A stretch of DNA of 64,000 bases from Geobacillus kaustophilus (GCF_000948285.1 NZ_JYBP01000003.1:2604001-2668000); one strand, 5' to 3'. Positions 17,761 to 26,876 are shown, counted from the stretch's first letter. The notes: generated by a model from the sequence alone, not told the origin. Numbers and translations: made by a program.

Positions 17761-18552
17761 TTACGGACGAAACAGCCACGGATGAAGGCCGGTCTTGTTG
17801 GCCATGAGATCATCAAGACTCGCGAACGTGTATCCCTGTTTGCGCAAGTCGTCGATCACTTTCGGCAGCGCTTCGGCATTGTCTTTGGACACGGAATGCA
17901 ACAGCAAAATCGCCCCCGGATGAATTTGTTTCATAATTTGATCATAGGCATACTGCCAGCCGCGCTGGCGGTCCGTTTGCCAGTCGACGAAAGCGAGCGA
18001 CCAAAAGACGTGGTAATAGCCAAGGTCGCGGGCGAGAGACAACGTCCGCTCGCTGAAAATGCCGCGCGGCGGGCGGAGATACATCATCCTTTTTTGTCCG
18101 GTCATCTCTTTTGTCTTTTCCCTTACCTTTTCCAGCTCTTCCCGCAGCCGTTCATCGCTCACCACCGTCAAATCGGGATGGTGCCATGAATGGTTGCCGA
18201 TGATATGCCCTTCCGTTGCCATCCGTTTGACTAAATCCGGGGCCGTTTGCAAATAATGTCCAGTGACAAAAAAAGCGGCTGGCACATGTTTTTCCTTTAA
18301 CACGTCCAAAATTTGCGCCGTATAGCCGTTTTCATACCCGTTGTCAAATGTTAAATAGATCGTTTTTTCGCTCGTGTCGCCTAAATAAAAGGCGTCATAT
18401 TTGGCGAGCAGCTCATCGAGCTCTTTTCCCGCCGATGGGGGCTTGTGGTTTTCGCTCCGCTTCAATCCCCAATGGATCGGCGCATTGCTTATGGCAAAAG
18501 CAGGTGCGGGAAAAAGCACGATCGCTAAAACGAGAGAAATGAGCCATCTCAT
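17761..18552 (-). CDS. pdaA: Delta-lactam-biosynthetic de-N-acetylase PdaA
   Basis: A 263-residue exported polysaccharide deacetylase (NodB fold). A signal peptide (MRWLISLVLAIVLFPAPAFA) is followed by the TFDNGYENG metal-binding motif near residue 73, HSWHHPDL near 125, the RPPRGIFSE motif near 163 and LLHSVSKDN near 220. The asparagine in place of the usual second aspartate of motif 1 is a hallmark of PdaA. In B. subtilis it helps make muramic-delta-lactam in the spore cortex and is expressed under forespore control. The ATG at 18552 follows AAGGAGGAACTAGGC. Confidence 0.92.
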   Translation of the reverse strand: MRWLISLVLAIVLFPAPAFAISNAPIHWGLKRSENHKPPSAGKELDELLAKYDAFYLGDTSEKTIYLTFDNGYENGYTAQILDVLKEKHVPAAFFVTGHYLQTAPDLVKRMATEGHIIGNHSWHHPDLTVVSDERLREELEKVREKTKEMTGQKRMMYLRPPRGIFSERTLSLARDLGYYHVFWSLAFVDWQTDRQRGWQYAYDQIMKQIHPGAILLLHSVSKDNAEALPKVIDDLRKQGYTFASLDDLMANKTGLHPWLFRP

Positions 18553-18629
18553 GCCTAGTTCCTCCTTGGCCGCCATCTTTTCCTCTTTCTTATTGTTTTC
18601 ACCCCTGACCGCTTTACGCGCGCCATTTT

Positions 18630-18672
18630 TTGCAAAAAAAAAAGCCCCAAAAACGAGCGCTTTGGGGACCGA
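18630..18672 (-). terminator. Fumarase gene terminator
   Basis: Reading the minus strand, CCCCAAAGCGCTCGTTTTTGGGG forms a GC-rich hairpin followed by an uninterrupted run of ten T after GGC. It lies downstream of the fumarase stop at 18732. Confidence 0.85.
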
Positions 18673-18731
18673 GAAGAAAACGGGATCAGCTTGTTTGTCT
18701 ACCCATAGCCATTTGCTTGAAATGGGGCTCT

Positions 18732-20279
18732 TTACTTGAACACTGGTTCTTTGAACTGGGACAGCTTTTCAAGCGACGATTTTTCCACATCTTCATGCAA
18801 GCTGTTGCCGTGTGAATCCATCGTGACAACAGCGGTGAAGTTTTCGACGCGCAAATGCCACATCGCTTCCGGAATGCCAAACTCCAGCAAATCAACGCCT
18901 TCAACCGATTTGATGCAGTCAGCATAATATTGGGCCGCGCCACCGATGGCGTTCAAATACACGCCACCGTGTTCTTTTAACGCTTGCAGCGTTTTCGCGC
19001 CCATGCCGCCTTTGCCGATGACGGCGCGAACACCAAATTTTTTCATAATATCGCCTTGATACGGCTCTTCGCGAATGCTCGTCGTCGGGCCGGCGGCTTT
19101 GGCGTGCCAGCGGCCTTCTTCATCTTTTAACATGACCGGGCCGCAATGGTAAATGATTTGCCCGTTCAAGTCAACCGGAGCGTCATGGTCCATCAAATAT
19201 TTATGAATGGCGTCGCGGCCCGTGTAAATGACGCCGCTGATGCGGACGACATCGCCGACGCGGAGCTGGCGCACTTGTTCTTCAGAAAGCGGCGGGACAA
19301 GGTCGATGACGCGCGTATTTCCTTGTTCCAGCGCAACGGCCGCGTCTGCTTTTTCGAGTTCTTTGGAAAAATCGACGTCTTCGCCATCTTGGTACAGCCA
19401 TTCGATGATCTCACCAGTCACTGGGTCGATTTTCACCCCCATGCGCCGGAACGCCCAGCAGTTGTAGGCGACCGAGACGAAGAAGCTCGCCGGGATGCGG
19501 TGCATGACGCCGATTTTACAGCCAAGCAGCGTCGATTCGCCGCCAAACCCCATCGTGCCGATGCCGAGTTTGTTGGCGTTTTCCATCATGTATTCTTCCA
19601 GTTGGCGCAGCTCTTCAATCGGGTTGACGTCATCAACCGGCCGGAACAGCTGCTCTTTCGCCAACTCATAGCCGGACGAGCGGTCGCCGCCAATGCCGAC
19701 GCCGATAAAGCCGGCGCTGCACCCTTGCCCTTGCGCTTGATACACCGCGTGCAAAATGCATTTGCGGATGCCATCAAGGTCGCGGCCGGCGCGGCCGAGC
19801 CCTTCGAGTTCACACGGCAGGCTGTACTGAATGTTTTTGTTTTCACAGCCGCCGCCTTTTAAAATAAGCCGGACGTCAATGTAATCGTTTTCCCATTGTT
19901 CGAATTTAATGACCGGCACGCCTTCCCCTAAATTGTCGCCGCTGTTTTTGCCGGTGAGCGAATCAACCGAGTTCGGGCGCAATTTGCCGTTTTTCGTCGC
20001 TTCGGCAATGGCGGCCCGGATCGCTTTTTTCATCTCCATTTGGTTGACGCCAACCGGCACTTTAATTTTAAACGTCGGCAATCCCGTATCTTGACAGATG
20101 GGCGACACGTTTTCATCCGCCATTTGAATGTTCTCGACGATCGTATCGAGCGCCATGGCCGCCCGCGTGCCGGCGTTTTCGCGCGCTTTCGCCCGAGCGA
20201 TCGCTCGACGGACGTCCTTCGGCAGCTTCGTCGACGTCTCGACGATCAAGTCATACATGCTTTGCTGGAATTTTTCCAT
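18732..20279 (-). CDS. fumA: Class I fumarate hydratase
   Basis: A 515-residue protein with N-terminal alpha and C-terminal beta parts of the iron-sulfur class I fumarase fused in one chain. Visible features are SPICQDTGLPTFKIKVP near residue 60, GGGCENKN near 147, GQGCSAGFIGVGIGGDRSSG near 190 and, in the beta part, RDAIHKYLMDH and GPTTSIREEPYQGDIMKKFG. It interconverts fumarate and malate with a [4Fe-4S] cluster. It is monocistronic, with a promoter at 20338-20367 and a strong terminator. Geobacillus also usually has a class II enzyme; nothing here speaks to that. Confidence 0.92.
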   Translation of the reverse strand: MEKFQQSMYDLIVETSTKLPKDVRRAIARAKARENAGTRAAMALDTIVENIQMADENVSPICQDTGLPTFKIKVPVGVNQMEMKKAIRAAIAEATKNGKLRPNSVDSLTGKNSGDNLGEGVPVIKFEQWENDYIDVRLILKGGGCENKNIQYSLPCELEGLGRAGRDLDGIRKCILHAVYQAQGQGCSAGFIGVGIGGDRSSGYELAKEQLFRPVDDVNPIEELRQLEEYMMENANKLGIGTMGFGGESTLLGCKIGVMHRIPASFFVSVAYNCWAFRRMGVKIDPVTGEIIEWLYQDGEDVDFSKELEKADAAVALEQGNTRVIDLVPPLSEEQVRQLRVGDVVRISGVIYTGRDAIHKYLMDHDAPVDLNGQIIYHCGPVMLKDEEGRWHAKAAGPTTSIREEPYQGDIMKKFGVRAVIGKGGMGAKTLQALKEHGGVYLNAIGGAAQYYADCIKSVEGVDLLEFGIPEAMWHLRVENFTAVVTMDSHGNSLHEDVEKSSLEKLSQFKEPVFK

Positions 20280-20337
20280 GTCGGTTCAACGCCCCTTCCT
20301 TTTGATCGCCCTATCGGCAGTTGTACAATCTTCTTCT

Positions 20338-20367
20338 ATTATACTGCCTTTTTCTTGGTTATGTAAA
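20338..20367 (-). promoter_or_regulatory. Promoter of the fumarase gene
   Basis: On the minus strand TTTACA (20367-20362) and a perfect TATAAT (20343-20338) are 18 bases apart, about 60 bases upstream of the fumarase start. Confidence 0.55.
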
Positions 20368-20442
20368 AAATCTTTCTTTTCTGTCTCATGATCATCACGC
20401 TGGCATCATAGGAATGAGATAGATGACCAGCGGCCAAAACGA

Positions 20443-20471
20443 TTGACAAGCGTTGGAGCGGTTGCTAATAA
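20443..20471 (+). promoter_or_regulatory. Promoter of yfkAB
   Basis: A perfect TTGACA (20443-20448) is followed after 17 bases by TAATAA (20466-20471), about 38 bases before the start codon. Confidence 0.6.
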
Positions 20472-20508
20472 TGAACGTTGGGACTTTGAATGGAAAGAGG
20501 AGAAGACC

Positions 20509-21633
20509 ATGCATTCATCCACCATGCCAACAATTACACCGGCGTATGACCCGTGGGAAGCGTACATCGATATTGAAGAATATGGAAAACTAGAGCTGAC
20601 GAATATTGAGTTTACAACAACGACGCTTTGCAATATGCGTTGCGAGCATTGCGCCGTTGGCTATACATTGACAGCGAAAGACCCAGAGGCGCTGCCGCTT
20701 GAGCTGTTGATCCAACGGCTCGAGGAAATTCCGCATTTGCGCTCGCTCAGCATCACCGGCGGCGAACCGATGCTGTCGTTAAAATCCGTCGAACAATACG
20801 TCGTTTCCCTTCTCCGCTATGCGCACGAGCGCGGGGTGCGGACGCAGCTCAATTCGAACTTGACGTTGGATTTGTCTCGCTATGAACCAGTCATTCCGTA
20901 TTTGGACGTGCTTCATATCTCGCACAACTGGGGGACGATCGACGATTTTGTCGACGGCGGCTTTGCCATGATGGAGCGGAAGCCGACGCGCGCGCAACGC
21001 GAGAAATACTTCCAGCGCATGCTTGACAATGCAAAAGCGCTGGCAAATGCCGGCGTGATGGTATCGGCGGAAACGATGTTAAACAAACGGACGGTCCGCC
21101 ACTTGGAAGCGATCCACCGCCAAGTTGTCGAGGAAATGGATTGCCGGCGCCATGAAATCCACCCGATGTATCCGAGCGATTTTGCCAGCGTCCTTGAGAC
21201 GCTCAGCCTCGATGAATTACGCGAAGCGATTCACCATTTGCTTGACATTCGCGACGAGGACGTCTGGATGTTGTTTGGGACGCTCCCGTTTTACCCGTGC
21301 AGCGACAACGAAGACGACCTTCGCCTATTGAAGCGGCTGTATGAAAGCAAAAACGTCACCGTGCGCAACGACCCGGACGGCCGCTCGCGGCTGAATGTCA
21401 ATATTTTTACCGGCGATGTCATCGTCACCGATTTCGGTGATGAACCGCCGCTTGGCAACATCATTCACGATTCGCTGCCAGACGTGTATGACAAATGGCG
21501 GCGCTCAAAGCTTGCTAGGGAGCTTCTTTGCCACTGCCCGTCGGCACGCTGCCTCGGACCGAACGTCCTTGTGAAGCAGACGTATTACCGCGGCGTCGAT
21601 TTTACGAAACGGTCCGCGCGCATTGGCCGATAA
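20509..21633 (+). CDS. yfkAB: Radical SAM protein YfkAB (CxCx4C type)
   Basis: A 374-residue radical SAM enzyme. The cluster-binding CxxxCxxC is in TTLCNMRCEHCAVG near residue 47, followed by the GGEP motif (SITGGEPMLS). Near the C-terminus a CHCPSARC (C-x-C-x4-C) motif marks the YfkAB subfamily and may bind a second cluster. The substrate is not known. In B. subtilis 168 the equivalent is split into yfkA and yfkB; here it is one frame. The ATG at 20509 follows AAAGAGGAG. It is convergent with yfkD and ends in a strong terminator. Confidence 0.88.
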   Translation: MHSSTMPTITPAYDPWEAYIDIEEYGKLELTNIEFTTTTLCNMRCEHCAVGYTLTAKDPEALPLELLIQRLEEIPHLRSLSITGGEPMLSLKSVEQYVVSLLRYAHERGVRTQLNSNLTLDLSRYEPVIPYLDVLHISHNWGTIDDFVDGGFAMMERKPTRAQREKYFQRMLDNAKALANAGVMVSAETMLNKRTVRHLEAIHRQVVEEMDCRRHEIHPMYPSDFASVLETLSLDELREAIHHLLDIRDEDVWMLFGTLPFYPCSDNEDDLRLLKRLYESKNVTVRNDPDGRSRLNVNIFTGDVIVTDFGDEPPLGNIIHDSLPDVYDKWRRSKLARELLCHCPSARCLGPNVLVKQTYYRGVDFTKRSARIGR

Positions 21634-21667
21634 AAAACGTCAAGGAGCTTTTCCTTGACGTTTTATC
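21633..21667. terminator. Bidirectional terminator between yfkAB and yfkD
   Basis: The inverted repeat AAAACGTCAAGGA - GCTT - TCCTTGACGTTTT (about 21634-21664) overlaps the yfkAB stop region and the end of yfkD, and can end both convergent transcripts. Confidence 0.8.
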
Positions 21668-22451
21668 TTGGCTGTTCACTCACCACATACGACATGTACA
21701 GGCGATCCTGCACTGGAATCCACGCCCCAACCCCTCTTGTCGTCACGTTTTTGACGACAATTTTCTTTTTGTTTCCTTTCAGGACAACGTACACTTCGCC
21801 GTACGTCACCTTCCCTTTTTCATTCACAGCCGGAGCGTACGCGTACAAATAACCTATTTTTTTCGCCGGCACGTTGTACGGTTGGTCTTTTTTCGTGCCA
21901 AGGCCGACAACCGTGCTGAAAGAGAGCGGCAAGTTCGTCTTTTCCATCGCTTTGTTTAACATCATCCGCTTAACCGCGTCTTCATTCGGCACTTTCACCG
22001 TCAACCCGCCGCGGACGTATTTTTGCATTTCTTGTTTATAGTACAACTTTTGCGCCGTATCGCCGCCGCGGTTATCAAGGAAATTCGTGTTGACCTTTTG
22101 ATATTCCCAGTTCGTCGACGTTTCGATCGACTGGTAATTGAGCGGCCATTGGCCTAAATAAATCGTCGCTCGATAGCCAACGGCCCATGGCGTGTCGGTC
22201 GCTGAAGATTCATTAAAGAGATGGATCAATTCGGGATTCTCAATTTTCACATTCGCCGATCTTAACAGCTGTTTTGTAAACGAGCTCGGTTCCAAATGCG
22301 GCAAATCTTGCGTCGGGTTCGGATACGTATTTTCTTTCGATATATCAATCACCGCACCGGGCGCCGGTTTGCCGGCAGCCGCCAGCGCCGAAAACGCCGC
22401 CGCATAAAGAAGAAGCACGCTAACGAACAGCGAAACAGCCCACTTTTTCAT
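21663..22451 (-). CDS. yfkD: YfkD-like exported protein
   Basis: A 262-residue protein with a signal peptide (MKKWAVSLFVSVLLLYAAAFSALAA) and a mature part matching YfkD: an SFTKQLLRSANVKIENPELI segment, PWAVGYRATIYLGQWPLNY and a C-terminal VKNVTTRGVGAWIPVQDRLYMSYVV. The function is unknown; it acts outside the membrane. The neighbours yfkAB and chaA/yfkE are the same as in B. subtilis. The ATG at 22451 has AAAGGAG eight bases upstream; a GTG at 22460 is possible. Confidence 0.82.
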   Translation of the reverse strand: MKKWAVSLFVSVLLLYAAAFSALAAAGKPAPGAVIDISKENTYPNPTQDLPHLEPSSFTKQLLRSANVKIENPELIHLFNESSATDTPWAVGYRATIYLGQWPLNYQSIETSTNWEYQKVNTNFLDNRGGDTAQKLYYKQEMQKYVRGGLTVKVPNEDAVKRMMLNKAMEKTNLPLSFSTVVGLGTKKDQPYNVPAKKIGYLYAYAPAVNEKGKVTYGEVYVVLKGNKKKIVVKNVTTRGVGAWIPVQDRLYMSYVVSEQPR

Positions 22452-22562
22452 CGTCTTCACTCCTTTCTTCCCACGTTATTCACTGTTAGTTTCTTTCAAA
22501 ATGCGCCGTTTATCCGCGGCGGCGAAAATTTTCCCCGTTTGCCGCCCCACTTCCCGCACCCG

Positions 22563-22598
22563 CAAAAAAACACCCGGACGGCGAACGCCCGGATGCCA
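22563..22598 (-). terminator. Terminator of chaA
   Basis: On the minus strand CATCCGGGCG-TTCG-CCGTCCGGGTG forms a GC-rich hairpin followed by a run of seven T, directly after the chaA stop. Confidence 0.85.
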
Positions 22599-22602
22599 TC
22601 AC

Positions 22603-23655
22603 TTACAGCAAGTAAAAACCGATGCCCATGATCGTATAAGCAGCGAGCAATGTTGCTCCTTCAAACCAGTTCGTATCACCATCATTTGACAGCACGATCA
22701 TCAAAAGGACGGAAGCAGCCATCGCCACCAGCTCAGGAAGTGAAAAGACAAGCGGCATTTTTTCCGGAAACAAAAGTGAAACGAGCACAAGCACCGGCGC
22801 AACGAACATGGCGATTTGCAATGTCGAGCCGACGGCAATTTCCACCGCGACATTCATTTTGTTTTTGTACGCCATAATAACCGCGGAAGCGTGCTCGGCC
22901 GCATTGCCGACGATGGCCACGATGATGATCCCAATAAACAGCTCGCTCCAGCCGAATGACTCGGCGACTGTTTCAAACGTGTGAACGAGCCGTTCCGATA
23001 AATAGGCGACCGCAACCGTCGCCAGCGCCAAAATGGCGGTCGCTTTCCCTTTGCCCCATTCGGGTTCTTCATCTTCTTCCACTTCTTCTGATTTATGCTG
23101 ATATACGCCGCGATGGGTGACAAGCCGGAAATAAAGGGCAGCGGCGTAAAGCAAGATCATGATGATCGAAATGCCAACGCTCAACGCGACTTGTTCGCTG
23201 TGATTCATATGCATGGTAAACACTTCTGGAATGACAAAAGCGATGAAGATGGCAAAAGTCAGCAGCCCGGCATTATGACGTGCATCATAAATGTTGAATT
23301 CTTGCCGCTTATATTTTAGTCCGCCGACAAAAAACGATAGCCCAGCCACCAAAAGCAAGTTCCCGAGCACCGAACCGGTTAAGGAAGCGAGCACGACGTC
23401 AACGAGTCCAGCCTGCAAGGCAAAAATGGAAATGATCAGCTCGACCGCGTTGCCAAACGTCGCGTTCAACAGCCCTCCAATGCGCGGTCCGGCGACGATC
23501 GCCAAGCTTTCCGTCGCTCGCCCCATATAGCTGGCGAGCGCAATGATCGTCAAACAGTACAGCACAAACATTAAGACGGTCGGCCAGTGAAGAAACCCAC
23601 CGATGACTGACACCGGCACACCGATCCATGTCATCCAAGCAAACACCTTGTTCAT
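22603..23655 (-). CDS. chaA: Calcium/proton antiporter ChaA (YfkE)
   Basis: A 350-residue membrane protein of the CaCA superfamily with about eleven helices in two repeats. The two ion-binding alpha motifs are GLLNATFGNAVELIISIFA (near residue 65) and IIVAIVGNAAEHASAVIMAYK (near 240). An acidic cytosolic loop (SEEVEEDEEPEWGKGK) separates them. It exports Ca2+ in exchange for protons and corresponds to YfkE of B. subtilis by sequence and position. The ATG at 23655 follows GGAGAGGTGG. It is divergent from the MFS gene yfkF. Confidence 0.9.
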   Translation of the reverse strand: MNKVFAWMTWIGVPVSVIGGFLHWPTVLMFVLYCLTIIALASYMGRATESLAIVAGPRIGGLLNATFGNAVELIISIFALQAGLVDVVLASLTGSVLGNLLLVAGLSFFVGGLKYKRQEFNIYDARHNAGLLTFAIFIAFVIPEVFTMHMNHSEQVALSVGISIIMILLYAAALYFRLVTHRGVYQHKSEEVEEDEEPEWGKGKATAILALATVAVAYLSERLVHTFETVAESFGWSELFIGIIIVAIVGNAAEHASAVIMAYKNKMNVAVEIAVGSTLQIAMFVAPVLVLVSLLFPEKMPLVFSLPELVAMAASVLLMIVLSNDGDTNWFEGATLLAAYTIMGIGFYLL

Positions 23656-23801
23656 TTCTCTTCCACCTCTCCTTTTGATTGTTTTCATTGCATTGACCGC
23701 CGTTTCTATGTACGATGGATAAGGGCATTCATTCGCCCTGGGAAACATCCGGCCTCGCTTGTTTGATCGGCCGGCGATTTCAACTGAAATGGGGACGCAC
23801 G

Positions 23802-24935
23802 ATGCGTTTTGCCATCTTAACCGGGATTGTCGCCGTCTCTGGCCTGTCGCAAGGGATGTTGCTGCCGCTTTTGGCGATGCTTCTTGATGAAAACGGCGTC
23901 TCTTCGTCCGTTAACGGGGCGCACGCCGCCGCCCTGTATATCGGTGTCTTGGCCATTTCGCCATTTTTGGAACGGCCGCTGAGACGCTATGGCTATCGGC
24001 TCCTTATTCTCCTTGGTGGTTTCATTGTAATATGTTCGCTTATTCTTTTTCCACTTTTTCCTTCTCTTTTCTTTTGGATTGTTCTTCGCTTTGCCATCGG
24101 CATCGGCGATCATATGCTTCATTTTGCGACACAAACGTGGATTACGGACTTTTCGCTGCCGGCTGAGCGCGGACGGCGATTGTCGCTGTATGGGTGGGCG
24201 TTCGGCCTCGGCTTCACCATCGGCCCGCTGTTGGCTGCACTCGCTTCGGCCGAAGAGGCGCTGCCGTTTTATTTAGCTGCTCTCCTTAGCTTCGTCGGTT
24301 GGATCGCTGTCTTTTGGCTGCCGAATGAAAAGCCAAAGCCGCTTGAACGTTCTTCATCGACGGCCGGCCGGTTTATCGGCGCCTGGAGACAGGCGTGGCC
24401 GGCGCTCCTGCTGCCATTCGCCTACGGCTTTTTGGAAGCGGCCGTTCATTCCATCTTCCCGCTGTACGCCTTGCGTGAGCGGATGAGCGCTGAGCAGATC
24501 GCCTTCATCTTGCCATGCTTCTCGCTTGGGGGCATCATCTTTCAGCTTCCGCTTGGAGCGCTCAGCGACCGGTTCGGACGGCGCCGTGTCATCACCGGTG
24601 CACTCTTGGCCGGCGCCGGTTGTTTTTTGATTGCCCTCACTGTCGGTGCGTCCACGGTTGGGTTGGCTGCCTGTTTGTTCACCGCTGGCATGTTTACCGG
24701 CTCGCTCTTCTCGCTCGGCATCGCCTATATGACCGACCTGTTGTCGAAAGCGCTGCTTCCGGCCGGCAATTTGTTGTGCGGGATGCTGTACAGCCTCGGC
24801 AGCATGACAGGCCCGCCGCTTGCTGGCAGCGTGGTTGATCTCTCTGCCCGCGCCTTTTTCCTCGCGGTTAGCGTTGTCCTCCTCGTCCCGGCCATTTGCC
24901 TCGTCAGCCGCCGGGAACAGGAAACAGCGGCTTGA
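23802..24935 (+). CDS. yfkF: MFS transporter YfkF-like
   Basis: A 377-residue major facilitator with about twelve membrane helices in two halves. Visible features are the loop 2-3 region RPLRRYGYRLLIL, LRFAIGIGDHMLHFATQTWITD in helix 4, and LGALSDRFGRRRV in the second half, the classic motif A repeat. Substrate is unknown. Position divergent to chaA/yfkE matches B. subtilis yfkF. I chose the ATG at 23802; upstream in-frame codons to 23715 would overlap chaA and add a non-membrane leader. Confidence 0.85.
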   Translation: MRFAILTGIVAVSGLSQGMLLPLLAMLLDENGVSSSVNGAHAAALYIGVLAISPFLERPLRRYGYRLLILLGGFIVICSLILFPLFPSLFFWIVLRFAIGIGDHMLHFATQTWITDFSLPAERGRRLSLYGWAFGLGFTIGPLLAALASAEEALPFYLAALLSFVGWIAVFWLPNEKPKPLERSSSTAGRFIGAWRQAWPALLLPFAYGFLEAAVHSIFPLYALRERMSAEQIAFILPCFSLGGIIFQLPLGALSDRFGRRRVITGALLAGAGCFLIALTVGASTVGLAACLFTAGMFTGSLFSLGIAYMTDLLSKALLPAGNLLCGMLYSLGSMTGPPLAGSVVDLSARAFFLAVSVVLLVPAICLVSRREQETAA

Positions 24936-24972
24936 CCGTTTTTTTATTTTTTTATTTTTTTCAAAAAAATCG

Positions 24973-25002
24973 TTGACCATTTCGTTCCTTCTGTTATATA
25001 AT
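24973..25002 (+). promoter_or_regulatory. Promoter of the BH0509-type small gene
   Basis: TTGACC (24973-24978) and a perfect TATAAT (24997-25002) are 18 bases apart. A 14-bp perfect palindrome, CTGTTTTAAAACAG (25023-25036), lies in the early transcribed region and could be an operator. Confidence 0.6.
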
Positions 25003-25054
25003 AAAACCAAGATATCAAGTTTCTGTTTTAAAACAGTATAAAGGAGTGGCGATC

Positions 25055-25201
25055 ATGAGCAGAACGGAACGGAAAAATATGATTGAGTTTATCGAAAAAG
25101 TGCGGGGATTGTCGCGCGAGGAACTCGCCTATATGACCGATGCAGAAATTGAATACATTTATGAGCGCTATTACCACCATCACGAAGAAATTGTCGAATA
25201 A
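25055..25201 (+). CDS. BH0509 family small protein
   Basis: A 48-residue protein, MSRTERKNMIEFIEKVRGL at the start and a YIYERYYHHHEEIVE end. This matches the small BH0509 family of Bacillaceae, as I recall it. It is soluble and helical, with a histidine-rich end. AAGGAGTGGCG precedes the ATG. It has its own promoter, a 14-bp palindrome in the leader and its own terminator, so it is a genuine, separately regulated gene. The function is unknown. Confidence 0.75.
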   Translation: MSRTERKNMIEFIEKVRGLSREELAYMTDAEIEYIYERYYHHHEEIVE

Positions 25202-25233
25202 AACACCGTCACCCGATGCGCCTCCACCTGCAT

Positions 25234-25267
25234 GAAAAAGGCGTCCCTTGCCAGGACGCCTTTTTTC
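25234..25267. terminator. Terminator after the small gene
   Basis: AAAAAGGCGTCC - CTTGCCA - GGACGCCTTTTTT: a perfect stem with flanking A and T runs, usable from both sides. Confidence 0.85.
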
Positions 25268-25370
25268 AATGATAACCGTTTTGACCATTGGCGCTGCCGC
25301 TCGTTTTATGCTTCGGCCGGTTTTTCCCTTTTTGTTTCGTACTCCCGTCTTTTTTCGTATGTTTCGTCAT
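25266..25370 (-). CDS. Very small basic protein (34 aa)
   Basis: A 34-codon frame beginning MTKHTKKDGSTKQKGKNRPK and ending NGQNGYH. It is rich in Lys, Gly, Asn and lacks hydrophobic residues, the style of small acid-soluble or spore-associated proteins, but I cannot match it to a named one. An AGGGGGG site lies seven bases before the ATG and the frame ends at the shared terminator. Those two facts support it as a real gene. Confidence 0.5.
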   Translation of the reverse strand: MTKHTKKDGSTKQKGKNRPKHKTSGSANGQNGYH

Positions 25371-25438
25371 CGTGATCCCCCCTATGTCAAAATCCCCTGC
25401 ATGGTTACGATATCCCGCCCCGGCACTGTTTATGCATG

Positions 25439-26272
25439 TTAGCGCAGCCGCCTTCTCCCCTTGTGCTCGCAGTCGAACATGGCGTTAAGTTCCCCGCCTA
25501 AAATGAGAATCATGCCGGACAAATAAAACCAAACCATCAGCACAATCATCCCGCCAAGGCTGCCGTACATCGCTGTGTAATTGGCAAAGTTGTTGACATA
25601 ATAAGCAAAGGCGAGCGATGTCGCAATCCAGCCGGCCGTGGCGAACAAAGCGCCGCGTACGACAGTAACGCAGCGCAGCCGTTTGTTCGGAGCAAAATAG
25701 TAAAGAGCCGTAAAGACGACGAACAAGACGAGTACGCTCAGCAACCAACGAAACGTGGTCCAGATCGTCAAAAAAGGCTTCGACAACCCAAGGACGGAAA
25801 ACAAAAATAGACCGATCATCCGTCCGAATACGGGCAAGACAAGCATGACAACGATCACCGCGATCATACCGAGCGTCAACACAATCGACAGACCGCGCAC
25901 CACCCAAAACGGCCGGTCTTCTTGCACATCATAAGCGCGGTTGAATGCCCTCATAATCGCACTCATGCCATTAGACGCTGACCAAATAGCTGCGATGATG
26001 CTAAACGACAACAATCCTCCGTTTTGCTCATCGATGAGGCGGTGAACATTCGTCTCAATGAGATGAAGCGCCTCTTTCGGGGCGTATTGCCGCACGAGCG
26101 CGAGCACATCCTCATGCGGAATCGGCAAATACGCCAATAGCGTCATTAAAAACAGCAAAAACGGAAAGAGCGACAGAAGAAAGTAATACGCCAATTCCGC
26201 CGACAAGCGCGGGATTTCATCTTCCGTAAAACGGCGGGCCAACTCACGGATGAACGCCAAATTTACGACCAT
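25439..26272 (-). CDS. yfkH: YihY/BrkB family membrane protein (YfkH)
   Basis: A 277-residue protein with six membrane helices of the YihY/UPF0761 family. Features: the EIPRLSAELAYYFLLSLFPFLLFL first segment, IWSASNGMSAIMRAFNRAYDV near residue 90, and the C-terminal YGSLGGMIVLMVWFYLSGMILILGGELNA. The old ribonuclease BN label of the family is wrong; its function is unclear. AAGGAGGG precedes the ATG. Position next to the phosphatase gene yfkJ matches B. subtilis yfkH-yfkJ. Confidence 0.85.
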   Translation of the reverse strand: MVVNLAFIRELARRFTEDEIPRLSAELAYYFLLSLFPFLLFLMTLLAYLPIPHEDVLALVRQYAPKEALHLIETNVHRLIDEQNGGLLSFSIIAAIWSASNGMSAIMRAFNRAYDVQEDRPFWVVRGLSIVLTLGMIAVIVVMLVLPVFGRMIGLFLFSVLGLSKPFLTIWTTFRWLLSVLVLFVVFTALYYFAPNKRLRCVTVVRGALFATAGWIATSLAFAYYVNNFANYTAMYGSLGGMIVLMVWFYLSGMILILGGELNAMFDCEHKGRRRLR

Positions 26273-26323
26273 CGGCCGCCCTCCTTCCCCATTTTTCCCT
26301 AGACGGGTGCGCCGCCCTCAAAG

Positions 26324-26812
26324 TCATTTTGTTTTCTCCACACCAAGTCGACGGTCGCGGATGATCCTCTCAAGCAAATGCTCGCACCCTGAGCGGACAA
26401 GGCGATACACTTCGGCAAAATTCCCGGTATAATACGGATCAGGCACATCGTCTTTTTCCCGTTCGGGAACAAAGTCAAGCAACCGGGCGAGCACCGCTTT
26501 CGAACGGGAGCCAGCCAATCGGCGCAAATCGTTCAAGTTGGCTGCGTCCATGGCGATGATGTAATCAAATTCTTCCAAGTCACGGTGATTCACTTGCCGG
26601 GCGCGGATGCCGGAGTAGTCGATCTTATTTTCAGTCAAAACCCTTCTTGTCCCCACATGCGGCGGCTCACCGACATGCCAGCTGCCTGTTCCCGCCGAAT
26701 CAACGGCAATCAGACCGTCAAGCCCCCGCTCTTTCACCAAATGACGGAAGACCGCTTCCGCCATCGGCGAGCGACAAATGTTTCCAAGACAAACAAACAG
26801 CACTTTAATCAT
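26324..26812 (-). CDS. yfkJ: Low-molecular-weight protein-tyrosine phosphatase YfkJ
   Basis: A 162-residue cytosolic phosphatase. The active-site P-loop C-x5-R is VCLGNICRSPMAE at residues 7-19 and the general acid Asp lies in DVPDPYYTG near residue 125. The length is normal for the family. In B. subtilis YfkJ is a phosphotyrosine phosphatase linked to stress resistance. It is probably cotranscribed with the yfkH gene 51 bases downstream. Confidence 0.92.
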   Translation of the reverse strand: MIKVLFVCLGNICRSPMAEAVFRHLVKERGLDGLIAVDSAGTGSWHVGEPPHVGTRRVLTENKIDYSGIRARQVNHRDLEEFDYIIAMDAANLNDLRRLAGSRSKAVLARLLDFVPEREKDDVPDPYYTGNFAEVYRLVRSGCEHLLERIIRDRRLGVEKTK

Positions 26813-26876
26813 CCAAACAGCCCCCTCTCTCTATGTCCACGGTGCTTTCCACCGTTAGTTTTCCTTCATTTCTTTA

